Source of the DNA: Sphingomonas profundi
Lineage (GTDB): Bacteria; Pseudomonadota; Alphaproteobacteria; Sphingomonadales; Sphingomonadaceae
Reading direction: 5' to 3'
NCBI RefSeq assembly: GCF_009739515.1
Contig: NZ_CP046535.1
Location: 1,674,001 to 1,738,000 of the forward strand
Length of the DNA stretch: 64,000 bases
Positions 1 to 8,840 of the stretch are shown in pieces. The number at the start of each line of letters is the position of its first letter. Within the stretch, counting starts at the first letter, position 1. The notes below the pieces were generated by a model. It had not been told where the DNA came from and did no database searches. It was given only the letters and a program-made list of their open reading frames with translations. The position numbers and the translations under genes are program-made.

Positions 1-146
1 TCGCGCGGTGATAGCGCCAAATCGCCGCGGCTGGAACCGGCATGGTCCAATGCCTCGATTGCCAACCCGTCGCGTGCGGCGCATGATGCTGGTGCCCGAC
101 GAGGCGGCACGCGTCCCTGCCCCGCCGGCATCCTGTGGGGGGATCC

Positions 147-2855
147 ATGCCGAGCGAGCCGCCGCGCCAGCCGTCGGAAACCGACCCCGCCATCCGCGCC
201 GCCGACGACCTCGATCGCGACGCGCTGGCCAGCCGCCGCGCCGCGCTTGAGGCGGCTCGTGCCGGTGTGTCGGGGTGGAGCGGCACCGGCATCGCCGGCC
301 TCGCTCTGTCGGGCGGCGGCATCCGCAGCGCCACGCTCTCGCTCGGCATGCTGCAGGCGATCGCCGGCCGGCGGCTGATCGGCCATTTCGACTATGTATC
401 GGCGGTGTCGGGCGGCGGCTATATCGCCGGCTTCTTCCGCAGCCTGTTCCTGCCCGGCAGCATGCGCGGCGCCGGCTGGCAGGAGGCGGTGGGCACCGCC
501 CCAGGCGTCAGCGAGCAGCACCGTTTCGCCGAGGCGGTGCTGGCCAGCGAGCCGGCCGACCGCACGCTGGCCGGGCCGGACGGCGCGGCGGTGCGCAACC
601 CGATCTGGTGGCTGCGCCAGCACAGCCGCTATCTCGCGCCCAACGGGCCGAGCGACTATGCCTCCGCCGCATCCTATCTGACGCGCAACTGGATCGCGAT
701 GCTCTACGTGTTCGTGATCGCCGTCGCGAGCATCTTCGCCGGCGTTACCCTGCTGCTGCGCGCGCTGTTCCACCTCGCCGGCGCCGATCCGCTGGTGGCG
801 CGGCTGACGGCGATCCGCCTGCCGGCCGCCGCCGCGCCGCCGCTCTGCCCCGGCCGCTGCCCGCCGGCCGCGCCGCCGGTCGAAACGGTTCTGCACCTGA
901 GCCCGTGGCTGCCGCTGGCCGCCCTGGCCGTCGTCGCCGCCTTCTGCTGCGGCGTGGCCTACTGGATGACGGAGAACATGCAGGCGACGCCCCAGCCGCT
1001 CGGCCGCCCGCGCCGGCTGGACGACCGCACCGATTCCCGCCGCCGCTTCCTGCGCGTGACCGTGCCGACGATGCTGCTGGCCGCCGCCGCCGGAACGCTG
1101 GTGATCCTCTACGACGTCTCGGCCATTCCGCCGCTGCGCCGCACGGCCGGATCTCCGGCGATCTGGGTGATCGGCCTCGGCGCGGCCTATGTGCTCGCCA
1201 CCGGCCTGGTCGCCATCGCCGCCTATCTGAAGGCGCGCGGCCGCTTCGCCAATCCCACGGCGGAGATGCGCCGCCTGCTCACCGCATGGCTCACCGCCGC
1301 CAACCTCGCCGCGCTGGTGCTCGTCACCGCCGGCATCTGCGACAGCCTCGCGCTCGCGCTGCGCACCCGGGTGCCGGCGGTGATGGGCGGCGGCGTCGGC
1401 CCGCTCGTCTCGACGGTCCTGATCCCCGCCGCCGCCTTCGCGATCAACCGCCTGTCCGGCCTGCTCGGCGGCAAGGCGAAGGGCGGCGGCATCGCCGGCT
1501 TCCTCGCCCGGCACATGAGCGTGGCGCTGCTGATCGCCGGCACCCTGCTCTACGGCATCGTCGCGATCCTGGTGGACGCGGCCGTGCAGGCGGTGCTCTG
1601 GTCCGGCACCGCCTGGGGGCCGCCGGGGCTGGACGGACGGCCGACCGCCACGCTGCTGCTGATCCTCGTCGTGCTGGTCGGGATGACGGGGCGCGCCCAT
1701 GGCTTCATCAACCTCTCGTCGCTCCACCAGCTTTACGCGGCGCGGCTGACGCGGGCCTATCTGGGCGCCTCCAACCTTGCCCGGCTGCGGCTCGACGATG
1801 GCGCGCGCACGATCAAGGAGGGCGATCCGTGCGATCATGTGGAGCCGCGCGCCTTCTTCGCCGGCGCCGTCACCGCGCCCATCCCGCTGCTGCTGACGAC
1901 CCTGAACGAGACGATCTCGCCGCAGTCGCAGCTGACGGAGCGGGATCGCAAGGGCGTGCCGCTGCTGCTCGGCCCGCAGGGGATCAGCGTGGATCGCGGC
2001 GCGCCGATCCGGTGGAGCGATCTTGCCGCCAGCGACGCGGAGGCGCTGTCGATGGGGCAGTGGTGCGCCATCTCCGGCGCGGCGGCGTCGGCCGGCATGG
2101 GCCGGCTCACCACCCTGGGCGGCGCGCTCACCTGCACCTTCGCCAACGTCCGTCTCGGCTACTGGTGGAGGCACGGCGGCACGATCGCCCCCTGCGTGGC
2201 GCGGCCGCTGACCGATCGGCTGGGCAGCCGGTTCGATACCTTCCTGTTCCTGTTCGCCGAGATGACGGCGCGCTACTCGCGCAACTGGCGCCGGGTGTAT
2301 CTTTCGGACGGCGGCCATTTCGAGAACAGCGCCGCCTATGCCCTGCTCCACCGCCGCGTCGGCGTGGTCCTGCTGTGCGACGGTGGCGAGGATCCGCTGT
2401 ACCGCTTCGACGATCTCGAACAGCTCGTCCGCAAGGTGCGGCTCGATCTGCGCGGCGAGGTGGAACCGGTGGAGTGGGCCACGGTGGAGCAGGTCGCCGG
2501 CGGCGCCGCCCCCTTCTTCCTCAACGCGCAAGGGGCCGGCGGCTGGCACGAGCGGATCGACGATCCCGCCTCGGCCGGCGCCTTCGCGCTGATGCTGCGC
2601 GCCCGCTTCGCCGGCGAGACGCAATCGAGCATCATCGTCTGGCTGAAGCCCCGCCGGCTGCCGACGATGGCGGCGGACGTGGCTGCCTACGCCCGCTTCA
2701 ACCCCGCCTTCCCGCACCAGTCGACCGGCGACCAGTTCTTCGACGAGGCGCAGTGGGAGAGCTATCGCAAGCTCGGCTTCCAGATGGCGGACGCGCTGCT
2801 GGAGGCCGCCGGCCCCGCCTTTCTCGATCGCCTGCGCGCGGCCAGCGGCCGATAA
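147..2855 (+). CDS. Membrane-embedded patatin-like phospholipase
   Basis: Predicted lipid acyl hydrolase of the patatin family, 902 residues. The oxyanion motif SGGGIRSA is at residues 55-62, the nucleophile is Ser88 in SAVSGGGY, and the catalytic Asp is Asp721 in the motif SDGGHFEN. Patatin Ser and Asp are normally far closer; here about 630 residues separate them, and this stretch holds about seven hydrophobic segments (near residues 180-520). The enzyme is therefore probably an integral inner-membrane protein with a split catalytic domain. The ATG at 147 was chosen because a GGGGGA ribosome site precedes it; a GTG at 135 is also in frame. The substrate is unknown. It stands alone upstream of a tRNA gene. 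Confidence 0.85.
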   Translation: MPSEPPRQPSETDPAIRAADDLDRDALASRRAALEAARAGVSGWSGTGIAGLALSGGGIRSATLSLGMLQAIAGRRLIGHFDYVSAVSGGGYIAGFFRSLFLPGSMRGAGWQEAVGTAPGVSEQHRFAEAVLASEPADRTLAGPDGAAVRNPIWWLRQHSRYLAPNGPSDYASAASYLTRNWIAMLYVFVIAVASIFAGVTLLLRALFHLAGADPLVARLTAIRLPAAAAPPLCPGRCPPAAPPVETVLHLSPWLPLAALAVVAAFCCGVAYWMTENMQATPQPLGRPRRLDDRTDSRRRFLRVTVPTMLLAAAAGTLVILYDVSAIPPLRRTAGSPAIWVIGLGAAYVLATGLVAIAAYLKARGRFANPTAEMRRLLTAWLTAANLAALVLVTAGICDSLALALRTRVPAVMGGGVGPLVSTVLIPAAAFAINRLSGLLGGKAKGGGIAGFLARHMSVALLIAGTLLYGIVAILVDAAVQAVLWSGTAWGPPGLDGRPTATLLLILVVLVGMTGRAHGFINLSSLHQLYAARLTRAYLGASNLARLRLDDGARTIKEGDPCDHVEPRAFFAGAVTAPIPLLLTTLNETISPQSQLTERDRKGVPLLLGPQGISVDRGAPIRWSDLAASDAEALSMGQWCAISGAAASAGMGRLTTLGGALTCTFANVRLGYWWRHGGTIAPCVARPLTDRLGSRFDTFLFLFAEMTARYSRNWRRVYLSDGGHFENSAAYALLHRRVGVVLLCDGGEDPLYRFDDLEQLVRKVRLDLRGEVEPVEWATVEQVAGGAAPFFLNAQGAGGWHERIDDPASAGAFALMLRARFAGETQSSIIVWLKPRRLPTMAADVAAYARFNPAFPHQSTGDQFFDEAQWESYRKLGFQMADALLEAAGPAFLDRLRAASGR

Positions 2856-2901
2856 ATGACGGTTGCGCGACGGCGACGCCTCGTCTAGTGGCAGCCGCCG
2901 T

Positions 2902-2976
2902 GGGCGTGTAGCTCAGTGGTAGAGCACTGTGTTGACATCGCAGGGGTCGCAAGTTCAATCCTTGCCACGCCCACCA
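2902..2976 (+). tRNA. tRNA-Val (anticodon GAC)
   Basis: Cloverleaf read directly: acceptor GGGCGTG pairs with CACGCCC, D-arm GCTC/GAGC, anticodon stem CTGTG/CGCAG with loop TTGACAT (anticodon GAC, valine), and T-arm GCAAG/CTTGC with loop TTCAATC. Discriminator A is at 2973 and CCA is encoded at 2974-2976. A strong terminator follows 3 bases later. Confidence 0.95.
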
Positions 2977-2979
2977 TAT

Positions 2980-3016
2980 AAAAGCCCGCCAACTCGCTGA
3001 GCTGGCGGGCTTTTAT
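2980..3016 (+). terminator. Intrinsic terminator of tRNA-Val
   Basis: A 16-bp stem (AAAAGCCCGCCAACTC against GAGCTGGCGGGCTTTT, one A-C mismatch) with a tiny loop, ending in TTTTAT. The flanking A and T runs make it usable from both strands. Confidence 0.9.
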
Positions 3017-3239
3017 GTTTTCGGCGCGATCACTGCGCCGATCAGACGCTGTGCAGCGCCAGCTTCCGCCGGCGCATCGTGCGGTGGCCGATGCCGGGCG
3101 CGGTGACGTCGCCGCATGTCTCCGTGTTTGCCGTTCCGCCGAGAGACTCCGTTCGGCCCGGTCGGCGATTGCGCGCGACGACGAGGCGGCCGGCCGATCG
3201 CATGTTGCAATGCGGCCGCTCTCTCCTCTTATAGCGCGC

Positions 3240-4718
3240 ATGGCCGATATCGATCGACGTTCCGCCCTCCTGCTCCTCGCCGCGTCCACGGCGCTGCCGG
3301 GCGCCGCGCACGCCGCCGGCCGCGCCGTGCCTTTCTCGTGGGAGGGCCTGCAGCGGCTGGCGGCGGCGCGCGCCGCCGCGCCGTTCCGGCCGGTGCCGCC
3401 GGTGGCCGGCGCCGGCGCGATCGATTTCGATGCGGCGGGCACGCTGCGCTACCGGGCGGATCGCACTCTGCTTGGCGGCATCCGCCTGTTTCCGCTTACC
3501 GCCACCGCGCCCCATCCGGTGCGGATCAATCTGGTGGAAGGCGGCCGCGCCCGCCCGGTGGCGTTCGCGCCCGACCTGTTCGAGGCGAGCGCCGGCCACC
3601 CGGCGCTGGGCCTCGCCGGCTTCCGCGCGATCACGCCGGGACGCGACAGCGACTGGATCGCCTTTCTCGGCGCCTCCTACTTCCGCGCCGCCGGGTCGCA
3701 GGACCAATATGGCCTCTCAGCCCGCGGCATCGCCATCGACACCGGCATCGACGGGCGGGAGGAGTTCCCCGCGTTCACCGATTTCTGGATCGAGCGGCGC
3801 GGGGCGCAGCAGTTCGTCGTTCACGCGCTGCTCGACGGGCCGAGCGTGGCCGGCGCCTTCCGCTTCGATTGCCGCCACGGCGCGGACGGGGTGGTGCAGG
3901 ATGCGTCATGCGTGCTGTTCTTCCGCAAGGATGTCGCCCGGCTCGGCATCGCGCCCTGCACCAGCATGTTCTGGTATGGCGAGGGCGACCGCGTCGCCGC
4001 GACCGACTGGCGGCCGGAAATCCACGATTCGGACGGCCTGGCCATCGCCACCGGCAGCGGCGAGCGGATCTGGCGCCCGCTGGTCAACCCGCCGCGCGCC
4101 ACCCTGGACAGCTTCGCCGATCGCGCGCCGCGCGGCTTTGGCCTGATCCAGCGCGATCGCGATTTCGCGAACTATCAGGACGACGGCGCCTTCTACGATC
4201 GCCGGCCGAACCTGTGGATCGAGCCGAAGGGCGATTGGGGCGCGGGCGCCGTCTCCCTGTTCGCCTTTCCCACCCGCGGCGAGACGGACGACAATGTCGT
4301 CGCCTTCTGGACGCCGGCGGCGCGCGCGCGGCGCGGTGCGCGCATGGCCTTCGACTACCGCATGACGTGGAACGGGCGCGATCCCGCCGCCGATGCGCCC
4401 TCCCGCGCCATCGCCTGCCGTGCCGGCACCGCCGGGCGGCCGGGGCAGAAGGCGGTGGCCGGCGCGCGCAAGATCGTCGTCGATCTGTCGGGCGAGGCGC
4501 TCGGCGGGCTGGGCCGCGATGCCGGGGTGACGGTGCAGGCCGATGTCGCGCGCGGCCGCGTGCTGGACAAGGCGGCCTATCCGATCGTCGGGCGGCCCGG
4601 CCAGTGGCGCGCGATGATCGACGTCGCGGTCGAGGGCGCCGGCCCTGCCGACCTGCGCCTCTATCTGCGGCAGGGCGATCGGGCGCTGAGCGAGACGATC
4701 CTGCTGCCGGTCTACTAG
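3240..4718 (+). CDS. opgG: Periplasmic glucan biosynthesis protein OpgG/OpgD
   Basis: Glucan biosynthesis protein of the MdoG family, 492 residues, acting in the periplasm on the linear beta-glucan backbone made by OpgH to build osmoregulated periplasmic glucans. The N-terminus DRRSALLLLAAS, followed by an AHA cleavage site near residue 25, looks like a Tat signal, as in OpgD. The family core (LEASAGHPALGLAGFR, GASYFRAAG, YGLSARGIAIDTG, TSMFWYGE, DWRPEIHDSDGL) is easily recognised. The start at 3240 gives a clean signal peptide; an in-frame ATG at 3210 would add ten residues. It lies 4 bases upstream of opgH and is surely co-transcribed with it. OpgG and OpgD paralogues are hard to separate by eye. 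Confidence 0.9.
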   Translation: MADIDRRSALLLLAASTALPGAAHAAGRAVPFSWEGLQRLAAARAAAPFRPVPPVAGAGAIDFDAAGTLRYRADRTLLGGIRLFPLTATAPHPVRINLVEGGRARPVAFAPDLFEASAGHPALGLAGFRAITPGRDSDWIAFLGASYFRAAGSQDQYGLSARGIAIDTGIDGREEFPAFTDFWIERRGAQQFVVHALLDGPSVAGAFRFDCRHGADGVVQDASCVLFFRKDVARLGIAPCTSMFWYGEGDRVAATDWRPEIHDSDGLAIATGSGERIWRPLVNPPRATLDSFADRAPRGFGLIQRDRDFANYQDDGAFYDRRPNLWIEPKGDWGAGAVSLFAFPTRGETDDNVVAFWTPAARARRGARMAFDYRMTWNGRDPAADAPSRAIACRAGTAGRPGQKAVAGARKIVVDLSGEALGGLGRDAGVTVQADVARGRVLDKAAYPIVGRPGQWRAMIDVAVEGAGPADLRLYLRQGDRALSETILLPVY

Positions 4719-4722
4719 CCGG

Positions 4723-6504
4723 ATGGCCGCGCTGCCCCCGCACCTGCCGGCCGAAGCGCCGATCGGGATGCCGCGCCAGCGTTTTAGCCGCGCGGTGCCG
4801 CCCTCCGTCGCACCCGGCGCCGCGCCCGGCGACATGCTGCCGCGCCGCCTGCTGCTGATGCTGGCGACGCTGATGATGGGCCTCGCCGCGCTCGCCGGGG
4901 TGAAGCCCGCGCTGGCGCAGGACGGGATCGGCCCGGTCGACCTGATCCTGATGGGGCTGTTCTTCCCGCTGTTCGCGTGGATCGCCTTCGGCTTCGTCGG
5001 CTCCACGATCGGCTTCGCCCTGCTGATGACCGGCCGCTCCCCCGGCTACATCACCGCGCCCGAGCGGACGACGCCGGCGATCGGCCGCACCGCCGTGCTG
5101 ATGCCGGTGCACAACGAGGATGTCGCCGCCGTCTTCGCCCGCGTGCAGGCGATGCTGCGCTCCATCGCCGATGCCGGCGGCGGCGCTACGACCGACTTCT
5201 TCGTGCTGAGCGATTCCGGCCTGGCCGGCGGCGCGGAGGAGGAGCGCTGCTGGCAGCATATCGCCCCTTGCGCGCCGATCCCGCTTTACTATCGCCGCCG
5301 CACCCAGAACATCGCCGCCAAGCCGGGCAACATCGCCGAGTGGGTCGGGCGGTTCGGCGGCGCCTACGCCTATATGGTGGTGCTGGATGCGGACAGCCTG
5401 ATGAGCGGCCGCACGATCGCCACGCTCGCCTCGGCGATCGAGGCGCGACCGTCCGTCGCCCTGATCCAGACGGTGCCGGGGGTGGTGGCGGCGGCCACCC
5501 TGTTCCAGCGCTGGATGCAGTTCGCCAGCCGGCTGTACGGCCCGGTCTCCACCGCCGGCATGCTGTGGTGGTTCGGCGCGGAGGGCACCTTCTGGGGCCA
5601 CAACGCCATCGTCCGCACCGCCGCGTTCGCCGAGAGCTGCGGCCTGCCGGAGCTGCTGGGGCCGGCCCCGTTCGGCGGCCACGTGCTGAGCCACGACATG
5701 GTCGAGGCGGCGCTGCTGCGCCGGCGCGGCTGGGCCGTGCACATGGTGATGATCGGCGGCAGCTACGAGGAATATCCGCCGACGATGATCGATCACGCCA
5801 TCCGCGACCGGCGATGGGCGCAGGGCAACATCCAGCATATCCGGCTGCTCGGCTCGGCCGGCTTCCACTGGGTCAGCCGGCTGCAACTGCTGGTCGGCGC
5901 ATCCGCCTATATCACCTCGCCTTTGTGGCTGCTGCTGATCCTGACGACGCTTGCCGCGCAGTTCGGCGCGCAGGGTGATGCGGCGGTCGTCGGCTCCACC
6001 GGCGGGGTGCTGGCGCTCACCCTGCTGCTGCTGTTCGGGCCGAAGGTGATGGCGCTGGCGTGGGCCTGTTCCGATCCGGTGCGGCGGCGCGGCTTCGGCG
6101 GCGGCCGCTCGCTCGCGCGGTCGACGGCGGCGGAGATGGTCCTCTCGATCCTGTTCGCGCCGGCGGCGATGCTGACGCAGACGATGGACGTGATCGGCAT
6201 CCTGCGCGGCCGCCGCTCCCGCTGGGTGGCGCAATCGCGCGAGAGCGACGGCATCGCGCTGGAGGATGCGCTCAGGCGCTACCGCTGGCATGTCGCGGCG
6301 GGCGTGCTGGGCCTGCTGCTGGTGCCGGCAGCACCGATCGCCGCGGCATGGCTGGCGCCGGTGACGCTCGGGCTGCTCGCCTCGCCCTGGCTGGCCATGT
6401 GGACGGCGCGCCGCGACCTGGGCACCCGCGCCCGCGCCGCCGGCCTGTTCTGCGTACCGCCGGCCCCGACCGAGCCCTATCTGCGGGATGCGGTGGCGGA
6501 TTGA
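4723..6504 (+). CDS. opgH: Glucan biosynthesis glucosyltransferase OpgH
   Basis: Inner-membrane GT2 glucosyltransferase that polymerises glucose from UDP-glucose into the OPG backbone. Hydrophobic segments flank a cytoplasmic catalytic domain with PVHNED, the DxD pair Asp222/Asp224 (DADSLMSG), Asp325 in SHDMVEAA and the acceptor motif RDRRWAQGN (Trp365). At 593 residues it is much shorter than the 847-residue E. coli protein, lacking most of the long N- and C-terminal extensions. It follows opgG by 4 bases. A UDP-glucose supply route may involve the pgm gene near 34 kb (inference). Confidence 0.9.
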   Translation: MAALPPHLPAEAPIGMPRQRFSRAVPPSVAPGAAPGDMLPRRLLLMLATLMMGLAALAGVKPALAQDGIGPVDLILMGLFFPLFAWIAFGFVGSTIGFALLMTGRSPGYITAPERTTPAIGRTAVLMPVHNEDVAAVFARVQAMLRSIADAGGGATTDFFVLSDSGLAGGAEEERCWQHIAPCAPIPLYYRRRTQNIAAKPGNIAEWVGRFGGAYAYMVVLDADSLMSGRTIATLASAIEARPSVALIQTVPGVVAAATLFQRWMQFASRLYGPVSTAGMLWWFGAEGTFWGHNAIVRTAAFAESCGLPELLGPAPFGGHVLSHDMVEAALLRRRGWAVHMVMIGGSYEEYPPTMIDHAIRDRRWAQGNIQHIRLLGSAGFHWVSRLQLLVGASAYITSPLWLLLILTTLAAQFGAQGDAAVVGSTGGVLALTLLLLFGPKVMALAWACSDPVRRRGFGGGRSLARSTAAEMVLSILFAPAAMLTQTMDVIGILRGRRSRWVAQSRESDGIALEDALRRYRWHVAAGVLGLLLVPAAPIAAAWLAPVTLGLLASPWLAMWTARRDLGTRARAAGLFCVPPAPTEPYLRDAVAD

Positions 6505-6560
6505 AGGGGGCGATCGCGCCGGCCGCTCCGTCCCACCCGCCTCCTCATTCTGAACCAGGT

Positions 6561-7400
6561 TCAGGCTGACGGGGAGGAAGCCGGCCGAAGCACATCGAAG
6601 GGCGCGACACCCAGCGCATGCCCCATCGGCCCATGCCCCGCGCCATGGCCGGGTGCCGCCAGCAGAGCGGCGCGGACATAGTCGCGCGCGCGACCGATCG
6701 CCTGCTCCAGCGACAGACCGGCGCCCAGGCCGGTGGCGATGCCGCTGGCGAGGGTGCAGCCGGTGCCGTGGCTGTGCCGCGTCTCGATCCGCGCGGCCTC
6801 CCATACGGCGACGATGCCCTCGGGCGCCACGAGCCGGTCGGAGACAAGGGCGCCCTCCGCATGCCCGCCCTTCACCAGCACCGGCGCTCCGGACGATCGG
6901 GCGATCGCACGCGCCGCCGCGATCGGGTCGAACGAATCGCCACCCGGGTCGGCGGCCAGCGCGGCCAGTTCGGGCAGGTTCGGCGTGATGAGCGTCGCCA
7001 GCGTCATCAGGTGGGTGAAGGCGCGCATCGTCTCAGCGTCGGCCAGCACCGATCCGCTTGTCGCGATCATCACCGGATCGAACACCACCGGCACACCGGC
7101 GAGGTCCGGTTGGCCCAGCCGCGCCGCCACCGCCTCCGCCACCTCCGCCGATCCGATCATGCCGATCTTCACCGCGTCCACGCCGATGTCGGCCGCCACC
7201 GCGTCGATCTGCGCCAGCACCGCCTCCGCCGGCAGCGGCCACACGCCGGTGACGCCGAGCGTGTTCTGCGCGGTGACGGCGGTGATCGCGGTCATCGCGT
7301 GGCCGCCCAGCATCGTCACCGTCTTGATGTCGGCCTGGATGCCCGCGCCGCCGCCGGAATCCGAGCCGGCGACGATCAGGATGCGCGGGCAAGCTTTCAC
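6561..7400 (-). CDS. thiD: Hydroxymethylpyrimidine/phosphomethylpyrimidine kinase
   Basis: ThiD, 279 residues, ribokinase fold; phosphorylates HMP and HMP-P in thiamine biosynthesis. The N-terminus [18 protein letters not shown], the central [11 protein letters not shown] and the C-terminal anion hole [12 protein letters not shown] are diagnostic. It begins with GTG, and the sequence GTGA at 7400-7397 contains both this start and the glmM stop, so translation is probably coupled to glmM. The stop codon lies in a small hairpin (CTGAAC-CAG-GTTCAG, 6550-6564). Pairing thiD with glmM is a genomic convenience rather than one pathway. Confidence 0.93.
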   Translation of the reverse strand: MKACPRILIVAGSDSGGGAGIQADIKTVTMLGGHAMTAITAVTAQNTLGVTGVWPLPAEAVLAQIDAVAADIGVDAVKIGMIGSAEVAEAVAARLGQPDLAGVPVVFDPVMIATSGSVLADAETMRAFTHLMTLATLITPNLPELAALAADPGGDSFDPIAAARAIARSSGAPVLVKGGHAEGALVSDRLVAPEGIVAVWEAARIETRHSHGTGCTLASGIATGLGAGLSLEQAIGRARDYVRAALLAAPGHGAGHGPMGHALGVAPFDVLRPASSPSA

Positions 7401-8734
7401 GCCGCCGCCTTCACCGCCGCGCAGATCTCGTCCACCACCTGCTCCACCAGCCGCCGGTCCTCGCCCTCGGCCATCACCCGGATCAGCGGCTCGGTGCCGG
7501 ACTTGCGGATCACCAGCCGGCCGGTGGAGACCAGCTGCGCCTCCGCAGCCGCGATCACCGCCTTCACCTTGTCCTGCTCCAGCGGCGCGCCGCCGGCGAA
7601 GCGCACGTTCTTAAGTATCTGTGGCAGCGGATCGAACATGTGGAGCAGCTCGCTCGCGCGTCGGCCCGATTCCACCAGCGCCGCCAGCACCTGCAACGCC
7701 GCCACCAGCCCGTCCCCGGTCGTCGCATAGTCGGAGAGGATGATGTGGCCGGACTGCTCGCCGCCGACATTATAGTCGCCCTGCCGCATCGCCTCGACGA
7801 CGTAGCGGTCGCCCACCGCCGTGCGGTGCAGCTTCAACCCCTCGCCCTGCAGGAAGCGTTCGAGGCCGAGGTTGGACATCACCGTCGCCACGATGCCGTC
7901 GCCGCGCAGCAGCCCGCGCTTCGCCCAGGATGCGCCGATCAGCGCCATCAGCTGGTCGCCGTCGACGATGCGGCCCTTCTCGTCCACAACGATCAGCCGG
8001 TCCGCGTCGCCGTCCAGCGCGATGCCGATGTCGGCGCGCACCTCGATCACCTTGGCCTGCAAGGCGGTCGGGTCGGTCGATCCGCAGTGATCGTTGATGT
8101 TAGTGCCGTTGGGGCTCACGCCCAGCGAGATCACCTCGCCGCCCAGCTCCCACAAGGCGGCGGGCGCCACTTGGTAGGCGGCGCCGTTCGCGCAATCGAT
8201 CACGATGCGCAGGCCGTCCAGCTTCAGATGCTCGGGAAAGCTGGACTTCACCGCGTGGATGTAGCGGCCGCGCGCATCCTCCACCCGGCGGGCGCGGCCG
8301 ATATCCTCCGCCGCGACCGCCTTCGGCCCGGTATCGATCAGCGCCTCGATCGCGCTCTCGTCCGCGTCGGAGAGCTTGTAGCCGTCCGGGCCGAACAGCT
8401 TGATGCCGTTGTCCGCGAACGGATTGTGGCTGGCGGAGATCATCACGCCGAGATCGGCCCGCATCGATCGAGCGAGCATCGCCACCGCCGGCGTGGGCAT
8501 CGGCCCCACCATCACCACGTCCATGCCGACCGAGGTGAAGCCGGCGACGAGGGCCGATTCCATCATGTAGCCGGAAAGCCGCGTGTCCTTGCCGATCACC
8601 ACGCGGTGGCGGTGCTGGCCACGGGCGAAGTGGGCGCCCGCCGCCTGCCCCACCCGCATCGCCATGCCGGCGGTCATCGGGTTCTCGTTGGTGCGGCCGC
8701 GAATGCCGTCCGTGCCGAAATATTTGCGTGCCAT
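7397..8734 (-). CDS. glmM: Phosphoglucosamine mutase
   Basis: GlmM, 445 residues; converts glucosamine-6-phosphate to glucosamine-1-phosphate for UDP-GlcNAc, and so for peptidoglycan and LPS. The canonical start [13 protein letters not shown] sets position 8734. The phosphoserine loop SASHNP has Ser102 as the catalytic phosphate carrier, the Mg-binding loop DGDADR is present, and the sugar-binding GGEQSGHI and C-terminal [12 protein letters not shown] are intact. A TATAAT box on the same strand lies about 60 bases upstream. The stop overlaps the thiD start. Confidence 0.96.
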   Translation of the reverse strand: MARKYFGTDGIRGRTNENPMTAGMAMRVGQAAGAHFARGQHRHRVVIGKDTRLSGYMMESALVAGFTSVGMDVVMVGPMPTPAVAMLARSMRADLGVMISASHNPFADNGIKLFGPDGYKLSDADESAIEALIDTGPKAVAAEDIGRARRVEDARGRYIHAVKSSFPEHLKLDGLRIVIDCANGAAYQVAPAALWELGGEVISLGVSPNGTNINDHCGSTDPTALQAKVIEVRADIGIALDGDADRLIVVDEKGRIVDGDQLMALIGASWAKRGLLRGDGIVATVMSNLGLERFLQGEGLKLHRTAVGDRYVVEAMRQGDYNVGGEQSGHIILSDYATTGDGLVAALQVLAALVESGRRASELLHMFDPLPQILKNVRFAGGAPLEQDKVKAVIAAAEAQLVSTGRLVIRKSGTEPLIRVMAEGEDRRLVEQVVDEICAAVKAAA

Positions 8735-8795
8735 CTGCCTGTGATCCGTCCGTGATCCATCTGGTGAGCGGAGATCGATTACGCCTGCCCTGGTA

Positions 8796-8801
8796 ATTAT
8801 A
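8796..8801 (-). promoter_or_regulatory. Candidate -10 box for glmM-thiD
   Basis: Read on the minus strand this is a perfect TATAAT in an otherwise G+C-rich 106-base gap, about 60 bases before the glmM start. No convincing -35 is visible at the usual spacing, so the call rests on the -10 only. Confidence 0.4.
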
Positions 8802-8840
8802 GGTTGAACGTCGCGCGGCCGGGGGCGGCGGAGATCGTCG

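Noticed and set aside
1-146. Possible gene end or start at the left edge of the window
   Set aside because: The only open frame there overlaps the patatin start and is Arg-rich; nothing supported.
2902-3016. Integrated element at the tRNA-Val gene
   Set aside because: The tRNA is followed by its own terminator and then ordinary opgGH genes; no integrase or duplicated tRNA end.
4084-6804. A 906-codon open frame antisense to opgG/opgH and thiD
   Set aside because: No motif, skewed composition, and opposite to confident genes.
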